From contig NZ_CP125295.1 in NCBI RefSeq assembly GCF_030412785.1, forward strand, positions 5,766,001 through 5,830,000: a stretch of DNA of 64,000 bases. Reading direction: 5' to 3'. This stretch comes from Paraburkholderia sabiae. Lineage in GTDB: Bacteria; Pseudomonadota; Gammaproteobacteria; Burkholderiales; Burkholderiaceae. A program made the translations under genes and the position numbers. Under the pieces are notes generated by a model. It was not told the DNA's origin, made no database searches, and was given only the letters and a program-made list of their open reading frames with translations. Of the stretch, positions 1 to 7,776 are shown piece by piece. How positions within the stretch are numbered: the first letter of the stretch is position 1; every line of letters starts with the position of its first letter.

Positions 1-230
1 TCGGCTGCACCGTGCATCAGGAAATCCTCAAGCACAAACTCGATGTCGCGAAGCAGCTGCTCGCGCAGCAGGACATGTCGAGTGCCGAGGTCGCAATACG
101 CTGCGGCTTCACTTCGCTGCAGTACATGTATGCCGTGTTCCGGCGCGAACTCGATTGCACGCCGCGCGAGTATCAGGAGCGCATGCAGGCAACACAGTTA
201 AATCCGGCACCTGATGCGCCATCCGCCTAA
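1..230 (+). CDS. AraC/XylR-type transcriptional activator, C-terminal fragment (5' end outside window)
   Basis: The reading frame is open from the left edge and ends at TAA 228-230, so only the C-terminal part of the gene is present. The translation has the second helix-turn-helix of the AraC/XylS DNA-binding domain: a VHQEI..HKL..AKQLL helix, then AEVAIRCGFTSLQYMYAVFRRE, then TPREYQ. This wording is closest to xylose-type XylR activators, in which a sugar-binding periplasmic-like domain precedes the HTH, but that domain is not visible here. The following aldose 1-epimerase gene fits a sugar regulon. The specific inducer cannot be told from the fragment. Confidence 0.85.
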   Translation, partial: GCTVHQEILKHKLDVAKQLLAQQDMSSAEVAIRCGFTSLQYMYAVFRRELDCTPREYQERMQATQLNPAPDAPSA

Positions 231-261
231 ATGCCTTAATCTGGTTCGATCCGCGACCGAC

Positions 262-1353
262 ATGAATTTCGCCGACATGCACAGCACCGACACTTCTTTC
301 TCATCCAGCATCCAGGTCGAACGTTGGGGCACGTTGCCGGGGCTCGGCGACATTCGTCTGTTCACGCTGCGTAACGCGCACGGCATGCGCGCGAGCATCA
401 GCGATCTCGGTGCGACGCTCGTCTCGTGGCATGCACCCGACCGCGCAGGACGCGTCGCCGATGTGCTGCTCGGCCACGACACGCCCGCCGACTACCTCGC
501 GAGCCGCTGGTACTTCGGCTCGACGATCGGCCGCTGGGCGAACCGCATCGCGCAGGCGCGCTTCACGCTCGACGGCGTCACGTATCAACTCGATCGCAAT
601 GACGGCGACAATCTGCTGCACGGCGGTTCGAGCGGTTTTCATAAAGCGTTGTGGCAGGCGCGCGAAGTCGACGGCGCGCTCGTGCTGTCGCATGAATCGC
701 CCGAAGGCGACGCTGGCTTTCCCGGCGCGGTGACGGCCACGGTGCGCTATGCGCTCGACGACAACGGCGCGCTGACAATCGACTACGACGCCACGGCCGA
801 CGCACCCACGCCAATCAGCCTGACGAATCACGCGTATTTCAACCTCTCCGGCGACGCACTCGCCGATGCGCCTGAAATTCGCGGTCATGTGATTTCGATC
901 GATGCCGACGCGTTTTTCGCCGTCGACGAAACGATGATTCCCATCGAACGGAAAGATGTCGCGGGCAGCGTGTTCGACTTTCGCGCGGGCGCACCTATCG
1001 GCGCGCGTCTCGACTGGCCGGATGCGCAACTCGCGCGCGCGGGCGGCTTCGATCATTGCTACGTGCTGCGCAATGGCACCACGGCGATACGCAAGGCCGC
1101 CGCGCTCTACGATCCCGCGAGCGGACGCGAACTGACGGTATCGACGGACGCGAAAGGCATGCAGTTCTACACGGGCAACTTTCTCGCGGGCGTCAACGGA
1201 CGCAACGGCAAGACGTACGGCAAGCACGCGGCGCTGTGCCTCGAAACAGGCGCGTTTCCGGATCAGGTCAACATGCCCGACGCAGAAGACGTCGTGCTGC
1301 GGCCCGGCGAGCGCTATCGCCATACCACCGTCTACCGGCTCGGCGTGCGCTGA
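262..1353 (+). CDS. galM: Aldose 1-epimerase (galactose mutarotase)
   Basis: Interconverts alpha and beta anomers of galactose, glucose or related aldoses in the cytoplasm or periplasm; no signal peptide is visible. The about 363-residue product has the family landmarks: GRWANRIAQARFTLDG near the N-terminus, GGSSGFHKALW, the catalytic-His segment LTNHAYFNLSGD in the middle, and the catalytic-Glu segment CLETGAFPDQVNMPD near the end. Length matches the family. I chose the ATG at 262. An in-frame ATG at 214 would overlap the upstream gene, one at 277 is also possible, and none has a convincing Shine-Dalgarno sequence. It follows the XylR-like fragment by 31 bases and may be cotranscribed with it. 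Confidence 0.9.
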   Translation: MNFADMHSTDTSFSSSIQVERWGTLPGLGDIRLFTLRNAHGMRASISDLGATLVSWHAPDRAGRVADVLLGHDTPADYLASRWYFGSTIGRWANRIAQARFTLDGVTYQLDRNDGDNLLHGGSSGFHKALWQAREVDGALVLSHESPEGDAGFPGAVTATVRYALDDNGALTIDYDATADAPTPISLTNHAYFNLSGDALADAPEIRGHVISIDADAFFAVDETMIPIERKDVAGSVFDFRAGAPIGARLDWPDAQLARAGGFDHCYVLRNGTTAIRKAAALYDPASGRELTVSTDAKGMQFYTGNFLAGVNGRNGKTYGKHAALCLETGAFPDQVNMPDAEDVVLRPGERYRHTTVYRLGVR

Positions 1354-1643
1354 GCTTGCATAGCCCTTACGTAATCTGTCGAAACATTGCCGTTGTTGTA
1401 AATCGCGCCCGGCGATTGCGGCATTCACTACACCGTGAAATCATAGGCAGCCTTATCTGATCGCAAAGCCAGCCCACTGCGCGCCCCATTCACGGGCAAC
1501 GCGGCCAGCCAGCCAACGCCATCGCATCCCCCGGCCGATGGTCATTCCGTCTCGAAGCATCACACGCGTCGCAAGTCTCTGCGACTCGACGCGCGTGCAC
1601 GCCATTCGTCGACGGTTGAGGTCAGTGCAACCTGGAGCGACCT

Positions 1644-2357
1644 GTGAACACACCCGAAACCGTTGCCGTCGATCGCACCTCGCGCGTCGACGTCAAGAAC
1701 AAAAGCGCCGGCAATACCGGCAATAGCGCACCGCCCGCCGGCTCGCGCCGTATCACGTTCATCCGATGGCTGCGCAAGGTGCATAGCTGGATCGGCCTGT
1801 GGGGCGCCGCGCTCGGTCTGCTGATGGGCACGAGCGGCTTTCTGCTGAATCATCGCGGCGGGCCGCTGCGCGTTTCGACGGGTGAGCCGCAAGTCGAGTC
1901 GCTGCAGGTGAAGCTGCCGCAGCCCGCGCCCGAATCGCCGCGCGATCTCGCCAGATGGCTGAAGCAGGAACTCAAGGTGCAGGGGAAGCCGGGACGCATG
2001 CAGAAGGAGCCATCGCATGCCGTCGCGTGGGGCGACCGCACGGCTGTGCAACCGGAACACTGGCAGGTCTCGTTCGCGACGCCGAACGAGAACACGCAGG
2101 CGGAATACTGGGTCGGCAATGACTATGTGACCGTCAAGCGCAGCGCCAACACCTTCCTCGCGGCGCTGACGAATCTGCACAAGGGCGTGGGACTGAGCGT
2201 CGGCTGGGTGCTGCTGATCGACACGTTCGCGGGTGGCGTGATCCTGCTGTCGCTGACGGGCGTGCTGCTGTGGACGCAGCTGAACAAGCGTCGGACGATC
2301 GGCGCGGTGCTGGTGCTTGGGTCGATCGTTGCCGCGATCGTTGCGGGCATGGCCTGA
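1644..2357 (+). CDS. PepSY-associated membrane-helix family protein
   Basis: A 237-residue inner-membrane protein starting at GTG, with GGAG about 8 bases upstream. After a polar, disordered-looking N-terminus it has one hydrophobic helix with IRWLRKVHSWIGLWGAALG (about residues 32-60), then a periplasmic-type region of about 100 residues. A second pair of hydrophobic segments follows (GWVLLIDTFAGGVILLSLTGVLLW, then IGAVLVLGSIVAAIVAGMA). The HSWIGLWGAALGLLMG pattern is typical of PepSY_TM proteins, which in proteobacteria often accompany iron-siderophore uptake or cytochrome-like reductases. No such partner lies beside it here, so its role is unknown. A strong terminator follows. Confidence 0.7.
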   Translation: MNTPETVAVDRTSRVDVKNKSAGNTGNSAPPAGSRRITFIRWLRKVHSWIGLWGAALGLLMGTSGFLLNHRGGPLRVSTGEPQVESLQVKLPQPAPESPRDLARWLKQELKVQGKPGRMQKEPSHAVAWGDRTAVQPEHWQVSFATPNENTQAEYWVGNDYVTVKRSANTFLAALTNLHKGVGLSVGWVLLIDTFAGGVILLSLTGVLLWTQLNKRRTIGAVLVLGSIVAAIVAGMA

Positions 2358-2377
2358 CGCCGCTTCTGAAAAGTACC

Positions 2378-2411
2378 AAAGGGCGATGCGCCACCGCGCT
2401 TCGCCCTTTTT
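2378..2411 (+). terminator. Rho-independent terminator after the PepSY gene
   Basis: Perfect 9-bp arms AAAGGGCGA and TCGCCCTTT flank a 14-base loop and run into T residues, 20 bases after the stop of the gene ending at 2357. Because the arms carry A and T ends it could also act on the opposite strand for the convergent SDR gene ending at 2436. Confidence 0.85.
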
Positions 2412-2435
2412 CATTGCACGTCTTGCGCGTAACGC

Positions 2436-3209
2436 TTAGCGGCGGAAAGCCGGCGCACCCATCGGCGCACCCGTGTTGCCGCCGTCGACGACAATCTCAG
2501 CCGCCGTCATGCCCGACGCCGCATCCGACGCGAGGAACACGGCTGCCTGCGCGACTTCCTCAGCCAGTGCGAAACGGTTCATCGGGATCATTGGCTTGAG
2601 TGCCGTTTCCGTCGCGTCGAGCGTCGCGCCTTCGCGGTCGCCGCGCGTCCAGATCGACGTGCGCGTGCCGCCCGGAATCACCGTGTTCACGCGGATACCG
2701 CGCGTCACCAGTTCCGACGCCAGAACACGCGCCATGCCGGAAATCGCCGCCTTCGACGCCGAATACGCCGACGAACCCGGCGCGCCCAACTGACGCATCA
2801 CCGAGCCGTTCAGCACGATCGCGCCGCCCTCGCCCATCAGCGGCACGGCCGCCTGCACGGTCAGGAACACGGACGTCACGTTGGTCCGCATGATCGATTC
2901 GAACTTCTCCGCCGTCGTCTCGCCGACGGGCGTCGCGCCGCTCACGCCCGCGTTCGCGAAAACGACGTCGAGCTTGCCGAACTTGTCGGCGATCACTTTC
3001 ATCACGTCGTCGATGGCGGCGGGATCGTTGATGTCCGCGCGAATCGCGAGCGCGTTCGGGCCGAGTTCGGCCACCGCTTCGTCGAGCTTCTTCTGGTCGC
3101 GGCCCGTGATGGCAACCCGCGCGCCCTGCGAGATCAGGATGCGCGCCGCCGCGAAGCCGATGCCGCCGTTGCCGCCCGTGATGAGGGCCGTCTTGTTTGC
3201 GAATGACAT
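2436..3209 (-). CDS. Short-chain dehydrogenase/reductase (SDR)
   Basis: A classical SDR of 257 residues. The N-terminal NAD(P)-binding motif is TGGNGGIG, the structural motif is NAG (FANAGVSG), the catalytic Ser precedes the YSASKAA motif (Tyr and Lys present), and the C-terminus carries DGGNTGAP. The substrate cannot be predicted from sequence. I chose the ATG at 3209 because GGAGAAG lies 8 bases upstream; a GTG at 3215 is in frame but sits too close to that site. It is divergently oriented from the TetR gene at 3373 with a palindrome between them, so it is probably the TetR target. Confidence 0.88.
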   Translation of the reverse strand: MSFANKTALITGGNGGIGFAAARILISQGARVAITGRDQKKLDEAVAELGPNALAIRADINDPAAIDDVMKVIADKFGKLDVVFANAGVSGATPVGETTAEKFESIMRTNVTSVFLTVQAAVPLMGEGGAIVLNGSVMRQLGAPGSSAYSASKAAISGMARVLASELVTRGIRVNTVIPGGTRTSIWTRGDREGATLDATETALKPMIPMNRFALAEEVAQAAVFLASDAASGMTAAEIVVDGGNTGAPMGAPAFRR

Positions 3210-3267
3210 GATCACTTCTCCAAAAGTTGAGGGTAAGAGGCGGACATCCGCCGGCAGCTGCTTTATA

Positions 3268-3281
3268 ATTGCAACTGCAAT
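3268..3281. promoter_or_regulatory. Candidate TetR operator between the SDR and TetR genes
   Basis: ATTGCA-AC-TGCAAT is a perfect 6-bp inverted repeat in the 160-base divergent region. It overlaps a TATAAT hexamer at 3264-3269 (plus strand). A second, imperfect dyad (GATAGTGATCGCAATC) lies just downstream at about 3293-3308. Position and symmetry suit autoregulation and SDR repression by the adjacent TetR protein; this is inference. Confidence 0.5.
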
Positions 3282-3372
3282 CTTAAATTAATGATAGTGA
3301 TCGCAATCAATGCGTGTCAAGCGTTTTTTCGCGTTCGCTTCATTGGCAAAAGTCGGACAAGGTGGATCAGCG

Positions 3373-3957
3373 ATGAAAGTCAGCAAGGAAAAGGCGGCGC
3401 AAAACCGCGCGGCCCTCGTCGAAACGGCCGCGCGCCTTTTCCGGGAGCGCGGCATCGACGGCGTCGGCGTGGCCGAGATCGGCAAGGCGGCGGGCCTCAC
3501 GCATGGCGCGCTGTACGCGCATTTCCCGTCGAAAGAAGCGCTCGCTGCCGAAGCGCTCGAACACGGGCTGCAGATCAGCCACGCGCGGATGACGGCGGCG
3601 CACGAGGGCCGTTTGCCGACCCTCACCGAACTGCTCGACAGCTATTTGTCGGAAGAAAAACGCGACGACATCGCGAACGGCTGCGCGCTGGCGGCTTCGG
3701 CAAGCGATATCGGCCGACTGGACGAGACGATCAGCGCGCGCTACAGCGACGGCCTGGAGAAGATGGCGGCCGTGTTCGAGAAGCACCTGCACGCGCACAA
3801 GGTGAAAGGCAACCAGCGCGAAAAGGCGATGGCGATAGCCGTCGCGCTGATCGGCGCGATCGCCGCGTCGCGCGCGGTGCTCAAAGCGCAGCCGGAACTC
3901 GCGAACGACATCCTGCGCGCGGTGCGTCGCACGGTCGGCGAAATAGCGGGGGAATGA
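3373..3957 (+). CDS. TetR/AcrR-family transcriptional regulator
   Basis: A 194-residue one-component repressor. Residues about 10-57 form the TetR HTH: RAALVETAARLFRERGIDGVGVAEIGKAAGLTHGALYAHFPSKEAL, with the usual YAHF/K ending. The rest is a helical ligand-binding region with the ANGCALAASASDI segment seen in a common subgroup of SDR-linked TetR regulators. I chose ATG 3373, which has AAGGTGG about 8 bases upstream; an upstream in-frame ATG at 3310 would put Arg/Phe-rich unrelated residues before the HTH. It probably controls the divergent SDR gene. Confidence 0.88.
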   Translation: MKVSKEKAAQNRAALVETAARLFRERGIDGVGVAEIGKAAGLTHGALYAHFPSKEALAAEALEHGLQISHARMTAAHEGRLPTLTELLDSYLSEEKRDDIANGCALAASASDIGRLDETISARYSDGLEKMAAVFEKHLHAHKVKGNQREKAMAIAVALIGAIAASRAVLKAQPELANDILRAVRRTVGEIAGE

Positions 3958-4158
3958 GCGCGGGGAATAAGCCGGGCGCTGAGCCGGTTTAACGAAGAAC
4001 TGCAACAAAAGCTCGACGCACCCGGCGCGCACCGCTCAATCGCACGCGCTGCGCCTTGAACTCGCGAAAGCGATGGCCAATAGTTGAAGCGTTAGAGCGG
4101 CGTGCGCCTTCCACCGACTCGCGAAGGGCGCACCATTTCTTCGAGCAAGGAGTGCATC

Positions 4159-4470
4159 GTGCGCAAGACCATCGTTTCTCTTCAACTCACTGCTGCCCTC
4201 GCGCTGTCGATGAGCGCGGCGCTATCCCATGCACAAGGGCTGTCCACCTATGACGACGTCCACGCGCCCGTCAACAGCACGCGCCTGATGCCCAATGCGC
4301 CGCGCGGCAGCGAATATCCGACGCACGGCAACCAGCAGGCGGGCGAACTCAATCTGAATCCGACCGATCCGCGTGCGCAGCTCGTCAATGGCACGCCGAA
4401 CAACGCGCAGTCGGGCGGATATGGGTCGCCGCTCGCGGGTGTGCATAGCGCTGTGCCACCGGGTCAATGA
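4159..4470 (+). CDS. Small exported protein of unknown function
   Basis: A 103-residue product starting at GTG with AAGGAG at 4146-4151, seven bases upstream. Residues 1-26 are a clear Sec signal peptide (VRKTIVSLQLTAALALSMSAALSHAQG, cleavage likely after HAQ). The mature part is hydrophilic, rich in Asn, Pro and Gly, without cysteines or a recognisable domain (for example PRGSEYPTHGNQQAGELNLN). I do not recognise a named family. It stands alone between TetR and the transporter operon, and its start is well supported by the Shine-Dalgarno site. Confidence 0.75.
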   Translation: MRKTIVSLQLTAALALSMSAALSHAQGLSTYDDVHAPVNSTRLMPNAPRGSEYPTHGNQQAGELNLNPTDPRAQLVNGTPNNAQSGGYGSPLAGVHSAVPPGQ

Positions 4471-4483
4471 CGAATCGCACAAA

Positions 4484-4506
4484 GAAAAAAGCCCGCTTGC
4501 GCGGGC
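4484..4506 (-). terminator. Rho-independent terminator of the beta-galactoside operon
   Basis: GCCCGC-TTGC-GCGGGC forms a 6-bp GC stem. Read on the minus strand it runs into TTTTTTC, 34 bases after the stop of the last permease gene, so it ends the minus-strand operon. Confidence 0.85.
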
Positions 4507-4539
4507 AACCTTCTACGAGGAGACATCGATAAAACGTAA

Positions 4540-5391
4540 TCAGCCTTTCGTCGCGCCGAACGTAAGCCCTGCGACGAAGTGCTTTTGCATCGCGAAGAAC
4601 ATCGCGACGGAAGGCAGCGCAGCGAGAATTGATCCCGCCGACACGAGATTCCACGCCGTCGTCCATTGCCCCTTGAGTGCCGCGACACCGACCGTGATCG
4701 GCGCGGCCTCGTCGCCTTGTGTCAGACACAGCGCCCAGAAATAGTCATTCCACACGAACGTGAAAACGAGAATGGCGAGCGCGGCAAGCGCCGGGCGAAT
4801 CAGCGGCAACACGATCTTGAAGAACACCGTCCACTCGCCCGCCCCTTCGATACGCGCGGCTTCGACGAGTTCATACGGCAGCTGCTTGATGAAGTTGCGC
4901 AGAAAGAGCGCGCAAAAGCCCGTCTGAAACGACACGTGAAAGAGAATCAGCGCGCTGAGCGTATTGAAGATGCCAAGGCTCAGCGACAGATCGCGCACGG
5001 GAATCATCAGGATCTGGATCGGCACGAAGTTGCCCGCGACGAACGTCGCGAACAGCGTCGTGTTGCCGCGAAACTTGTAGATCGCGAGTGCGAAGCCCGC
5101 CATCGCCGCGAGCGCAATCGAACCGATCACGGACGGCACCGTGATCAGCACGCTGTTCCAGAAGTAATGCAGCATCGGCGACGTGGTGAGCGCTTCGCGG
5201 TAGTTGTCGATGAACGCGATGTGCTTCGGCCAGCCCCAATAATTGCCTTCACTCAACTCTTCCGTCGAGCGCACCGATGTGACGAGCACGGCGATCATCG
5301 GCAGCAGCCAGATCAGCAATGCGACGGGCAACGTCAGTTTGTAGAGCCGCCGGTTGATCGGCTTCCATTTGGCAACAGGCATCGGATACAT
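4540..5391 (-). CDS. Sugar ABC transporter permease (MalG-type)
   Basis: Second membrane subunit of a carbohydrate (CUT1) importer, 284 residues with about six membrane helices. The cytoplasmic EAA loop is EAARIEGAGEWTVFFKIVLPLIRP, the contact site for the ATPase. The C-terminal VAGLTFGATKG resembles the MalG-type ending. The chosen ATG has AAGGAG nine bases upstream, whereas a longer reading frame upstream lacks any signal. It is the last gene of the operon and is followed by a terminator. Its partner permease ends 13 bases before it. Confidence 0.93.
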   Translation of the reverse strand: MYPMPVAKWKPINRRLYKLTLPVALLIWLLPMIAVLVTSVRSTEELSEGNYWGWPKHIAFIDNYREALTTSPMLHYFWNSVLITVPSVIGSIALAAMAGFALAIYKFRGNTTLFATFVAGNFVPIQILMIPVRDLSLSLGIFNTLSALILFHVSFQTGFCALFLRNFIKQLPYELVEAARIEGAGEWTVFFKIVLPLIRPALAALAILVFTFVWNDYFWALCLTQGDEAAPITVGVAALKGQWTTAWNLVSAGSILAALPSVAMFFAMQKHFVAGLTFGATKG

Positions 5392-5404
5392 GATCGTCTG
5401 CTCC

Positions 5405-6358
5405 TTACTGTTCGTGACGCAGCATGCGCCGCAGGTGATAGACGATGTACACGAGCATGATCGCGAACAGCACGACGGCAATCGACGCCGAATAGCCGAT
5501 GCGGTAGTACTTGATCGCCTGGTCGTACATGTAATACGCGAGCACCGTCGAGCTTTCGAACGGACCGCCGCCCGTCATCACCGAAATCAGATCGAAACTG
5601 CGCAGCGCGCCAATCACCGTCACGACGATCGCCATGAACGTGACGGGCCGCAACTGCGGCAGCACGACATGCCACAGCATCGACCAGCCCTTCGCGCCTT
5701 CCATGCGCGCGGCTTCGAGCTGTTCGCTGTTGAGCGATGTCAGACCTGTCAGATAAAGAATCATGCAGTACGCAGTCTGCGGCCAGAGCGCGGCGAAAAT
5801 AATGCCGAAGGTCGCATAGTGCGCATCGCCGAGTACGGGCACGCCATGCCCGAGTATCACGGCGAACAGGCCGAAGGTCGGATCGTAGAACCACGAGAAG
5901 ATCAGACCGACGACGACACCCGACAGCACGAACGGCGCAAAGAACAGTGACTTCACCACGCGAATGCCCGCTACCGCCTGGTTCAGATAGAGCGCGACGG
6001 CGAGGCCCATCGGCGGTGCGAGCAGGAACAGCACGAGCCAGATGAGGTTGTTCTTCAGCGCGGTATAGAAGGTCGGCGCCTGAAACAGTTCGATGTAGTT
6101 CGTGAGGCCAACGAAGACCTTGTCGGTCATGCCGTCCCAGCTGTAGAAGCTCAGCCAGATCGACGAGAGGATTGGCCAGACCACATACACCGCGACCATG
6201 AAGCACGCGGGCGCGAGAAACAGCAGCGCGGCCTTGCGTTGCCGGCGCGCGGTAGGCGACGGCCCGCGCTTCTGGCCCGCTGCGCGCGGCGAAGGCGACG
6301 CCTGCGGCTGCGACGGCGGCGTGCCGTTAATGTCCTGACGTGTGACGGAGTGCGACAC
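5405..6358 (-). CDS. Sugar ABC transporter permease (MalF-type)
   Basis: First membrane subunit of the same CUT1 importer, 317 residues. A Pro/Arg-rich cytoplasmic N-terminus precedes the first helix (ALLFLAPACFMVAVYVVWPI). The EAA loop reads EAARMEGAKGWSMLWHVVLPQLRP and the GGPFESSTVLAYYMYDQAI segment is typical of the family. I chose a GTG start because GGAG lies eight bases upstream. The gene lies between the binding protein and the second permease in a tightly packed operon. Confidence 0.93.
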   Translation of the reverse strand: MSHSVTRQDINGTPPSQPQASPSPRAAGQKRGPSPTARRQRKAALLFLAPACFMVAVYVVWPILSSIWLSFYSWDGMTDKVFVGLTNYIELFQAPTFYTALKNNLIWLVLFLLAPPMGLAVALYLNQAVAGIRVVKSLFFAPFVLSGVVVGLIFSWFYDPTFGLFAVILGHGVPVLGDAHYATFGIIFAALWPQTAYCMILYLTGLTSLNSEQLEAARMEGAKGWSMLWHVVLPQLRPVTFMAIVVTVIGALRSFDLISVMTGGGPFESSTVLAYYMYDQAIKYYRIGYSASIAVVLFAIMLVYIVYHLRRMLRHEQ

Positions 6359-6425
6359 GACGATTCTCCAAGTTGTGCTGCGCCGGACCATCATCGAAAC
6401 GGCCCGGCGCCGTTACTTCACAACA

Positions 6426-7691
6426 TTACTTCTTGTAGATGCGCTTACGCGTCTGCTCGAGTTGCGCGAGGATCGCATCGAGCTTCGTCGGATCGGAGAC
6501 GAACTGCTGCATGCCCTTCATCCCTTCGTCGGCCATTTCCTTCGTCATGTCGCGATCGTAGAACTGCGCAATGCCGCCCTTCGTGTTCGACAGGATCTGG
6601 AAACCGATCTTCGAAATGGGATCTTCCGGTTCCGGCGACTTGCTGTTCGCCGACAGCGAGCCGAGACCCGTTGCGAGCTTCGCGCCCTGCTCCGGCGTTT
6701 CGACGAACGCGAGGAACGTGTGCGCGTCAGCCTTGTTCTTCGCCTTCGCGGGGATGTGAAGCGATTCGACGGGACCGTCTTCCGCCGTCGGCACGTTCGA
6801 ATCGATGATCGGGAACTGGAAGTAGCTCATGTTCGGCTTCACGTTCGGCGGGAAGCCGCCCGTGATGAACGTGCCCATCAGCATCATCGCCGCCTTGCCC
6901 TGGAACAGGAACGGCTGCGCCGCGTCGAGATCGTACGAGAGCGAGTTGTCGATGAAATCCTTGTCGTCGAGCAACTGCTTCCACGTCGTGTAGACCTTCT
7001 TCACGCGCGGATCGGTGTACGGCACTTCGCCTGCCATCAGCTTCTGGTGGAACGCGTTGCCGTTGATGCGCAGGTCGAGATAATCGAACCAGCCCGCCAG
7101 CGTCCATGCATCGCGGCCACCGACGGCGAACGGCGTAATGCCCGCTGCCTTCAGCTTCTTGCACGCGTCCATCAGCTGGTCCCACGTCTTCGGCTCCGAC
7201 GTGATGCCTGCCTTCTGGAACAGATCCTTGCGATAGAACAGGCCCCACGAGTAATACACGGTCGGCGCCGCGTACTGCTTGCCGTTGTACGTCGACGATT
7301 CCTTCGTCGATGCATACATGTTGTCCCAGCCGTTCTTCTTCCAGTCGCCGCTCAGGTCTTCGAACAGGCCGCGACGCGCGTAGTACGCCATGCGCTCGCC
7401 GTTGTGCCAGTTGAGCACATCGGGCGGGACCGTCGACAGCCAGCCCGGCAACTGCACCTTGTACGCTTCTTCATCGATAAACGATGCCTTCACGTCGATG
7501 TCGGGATGCGCTTTCTTGAAGTCGTCGATCACCGATTGCCACACCGCGCGCTGGCTTGCGCCCTTGAACGCGATGTTCATCGTCAGCGTGCCCGCTTCCG
7601 CCGTGCTCGCCGCGAACGGCGCAACGGCGGCGGCCACTGCAAGCGCTGCCGCTGCAATCACGGTACGCGCGTTGAATTGTCGTGCTGTCAT
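6426..7691 (-). CDS. Sugar ABC transporter substrate-binding protein (family 1)
   Basis: Periplasmic binding protein of 421 residues. It has a Sec signal peptide of about 33 residues (hydrophobic AAAALAVAAAVAPFAAS, cleavage near AEAG) and no lipobox cysteine. The mature part has family-1 features: VIDDFKKAHPDIDVKASF, a GLFYRKDLFQKAGI segment, PKTWDQLMDACKKLKAAGITPFA, and LFQGKAAMMLMGTF. The start has AGGAG repeated just upstream. It sits after the GH42 gene (85-base gap) and before the permeases, so the cargo is probably a beta-galactoside oligosaccharide. The exact sugar is not determined by sequence. Confidence 0.93.
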   Translation of the reverse strand: MTARQFNARTVIAAAALAVAAAVAPFAASTAEAGTLTMNIAFKGASQRAVWQSVIDDFKKAHPDIDVKASFIDEEAYKVQLPGWLSTVPPDVLNWHNGERMAYYARRGLFEDLSGDWKKNGWDNMYASTKESSTYNGKQYAAPTVYYSWGLFYRKDLFQKAGITSEPKTWDQLMDACKKLKAAGITPFAVGGRDAWTLAGWFDYLDLRINGNAFHQKLMAGEVPYTDPRVKKVYTTWKQLLDDKDFIDNSLSYDLDAAQPFLFQGKAAMMLMGTFITGGFPPNVKPNMSYFQFPIIDSNVPTAEDGPVESLHIPAKAKNKADAHTFLAFVETPEQGAKLATGLGSLSANSKSPEPEDPISKIGFQILSNTKGGIAQFYDRDMTKEMADEGMKGMQQFVSDPTKLDAILAQLEQTRKRIYKK

Positions 7692-7776
7692 TCTCCTGTC
7701 TCCTTTGCGTCCTGGTTCTTACATGCTGGATCACTGCTGCGTTGTTGAATCACTGCGTGAATAACTGCGTGAATCA

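Noticed and set aside
301..1428. A 375-residue antisense frame over galM
   Set aside because: Composition is that of a codon shadow, there is no ribosome site, and galM on the other strand has all catalytic motifs.
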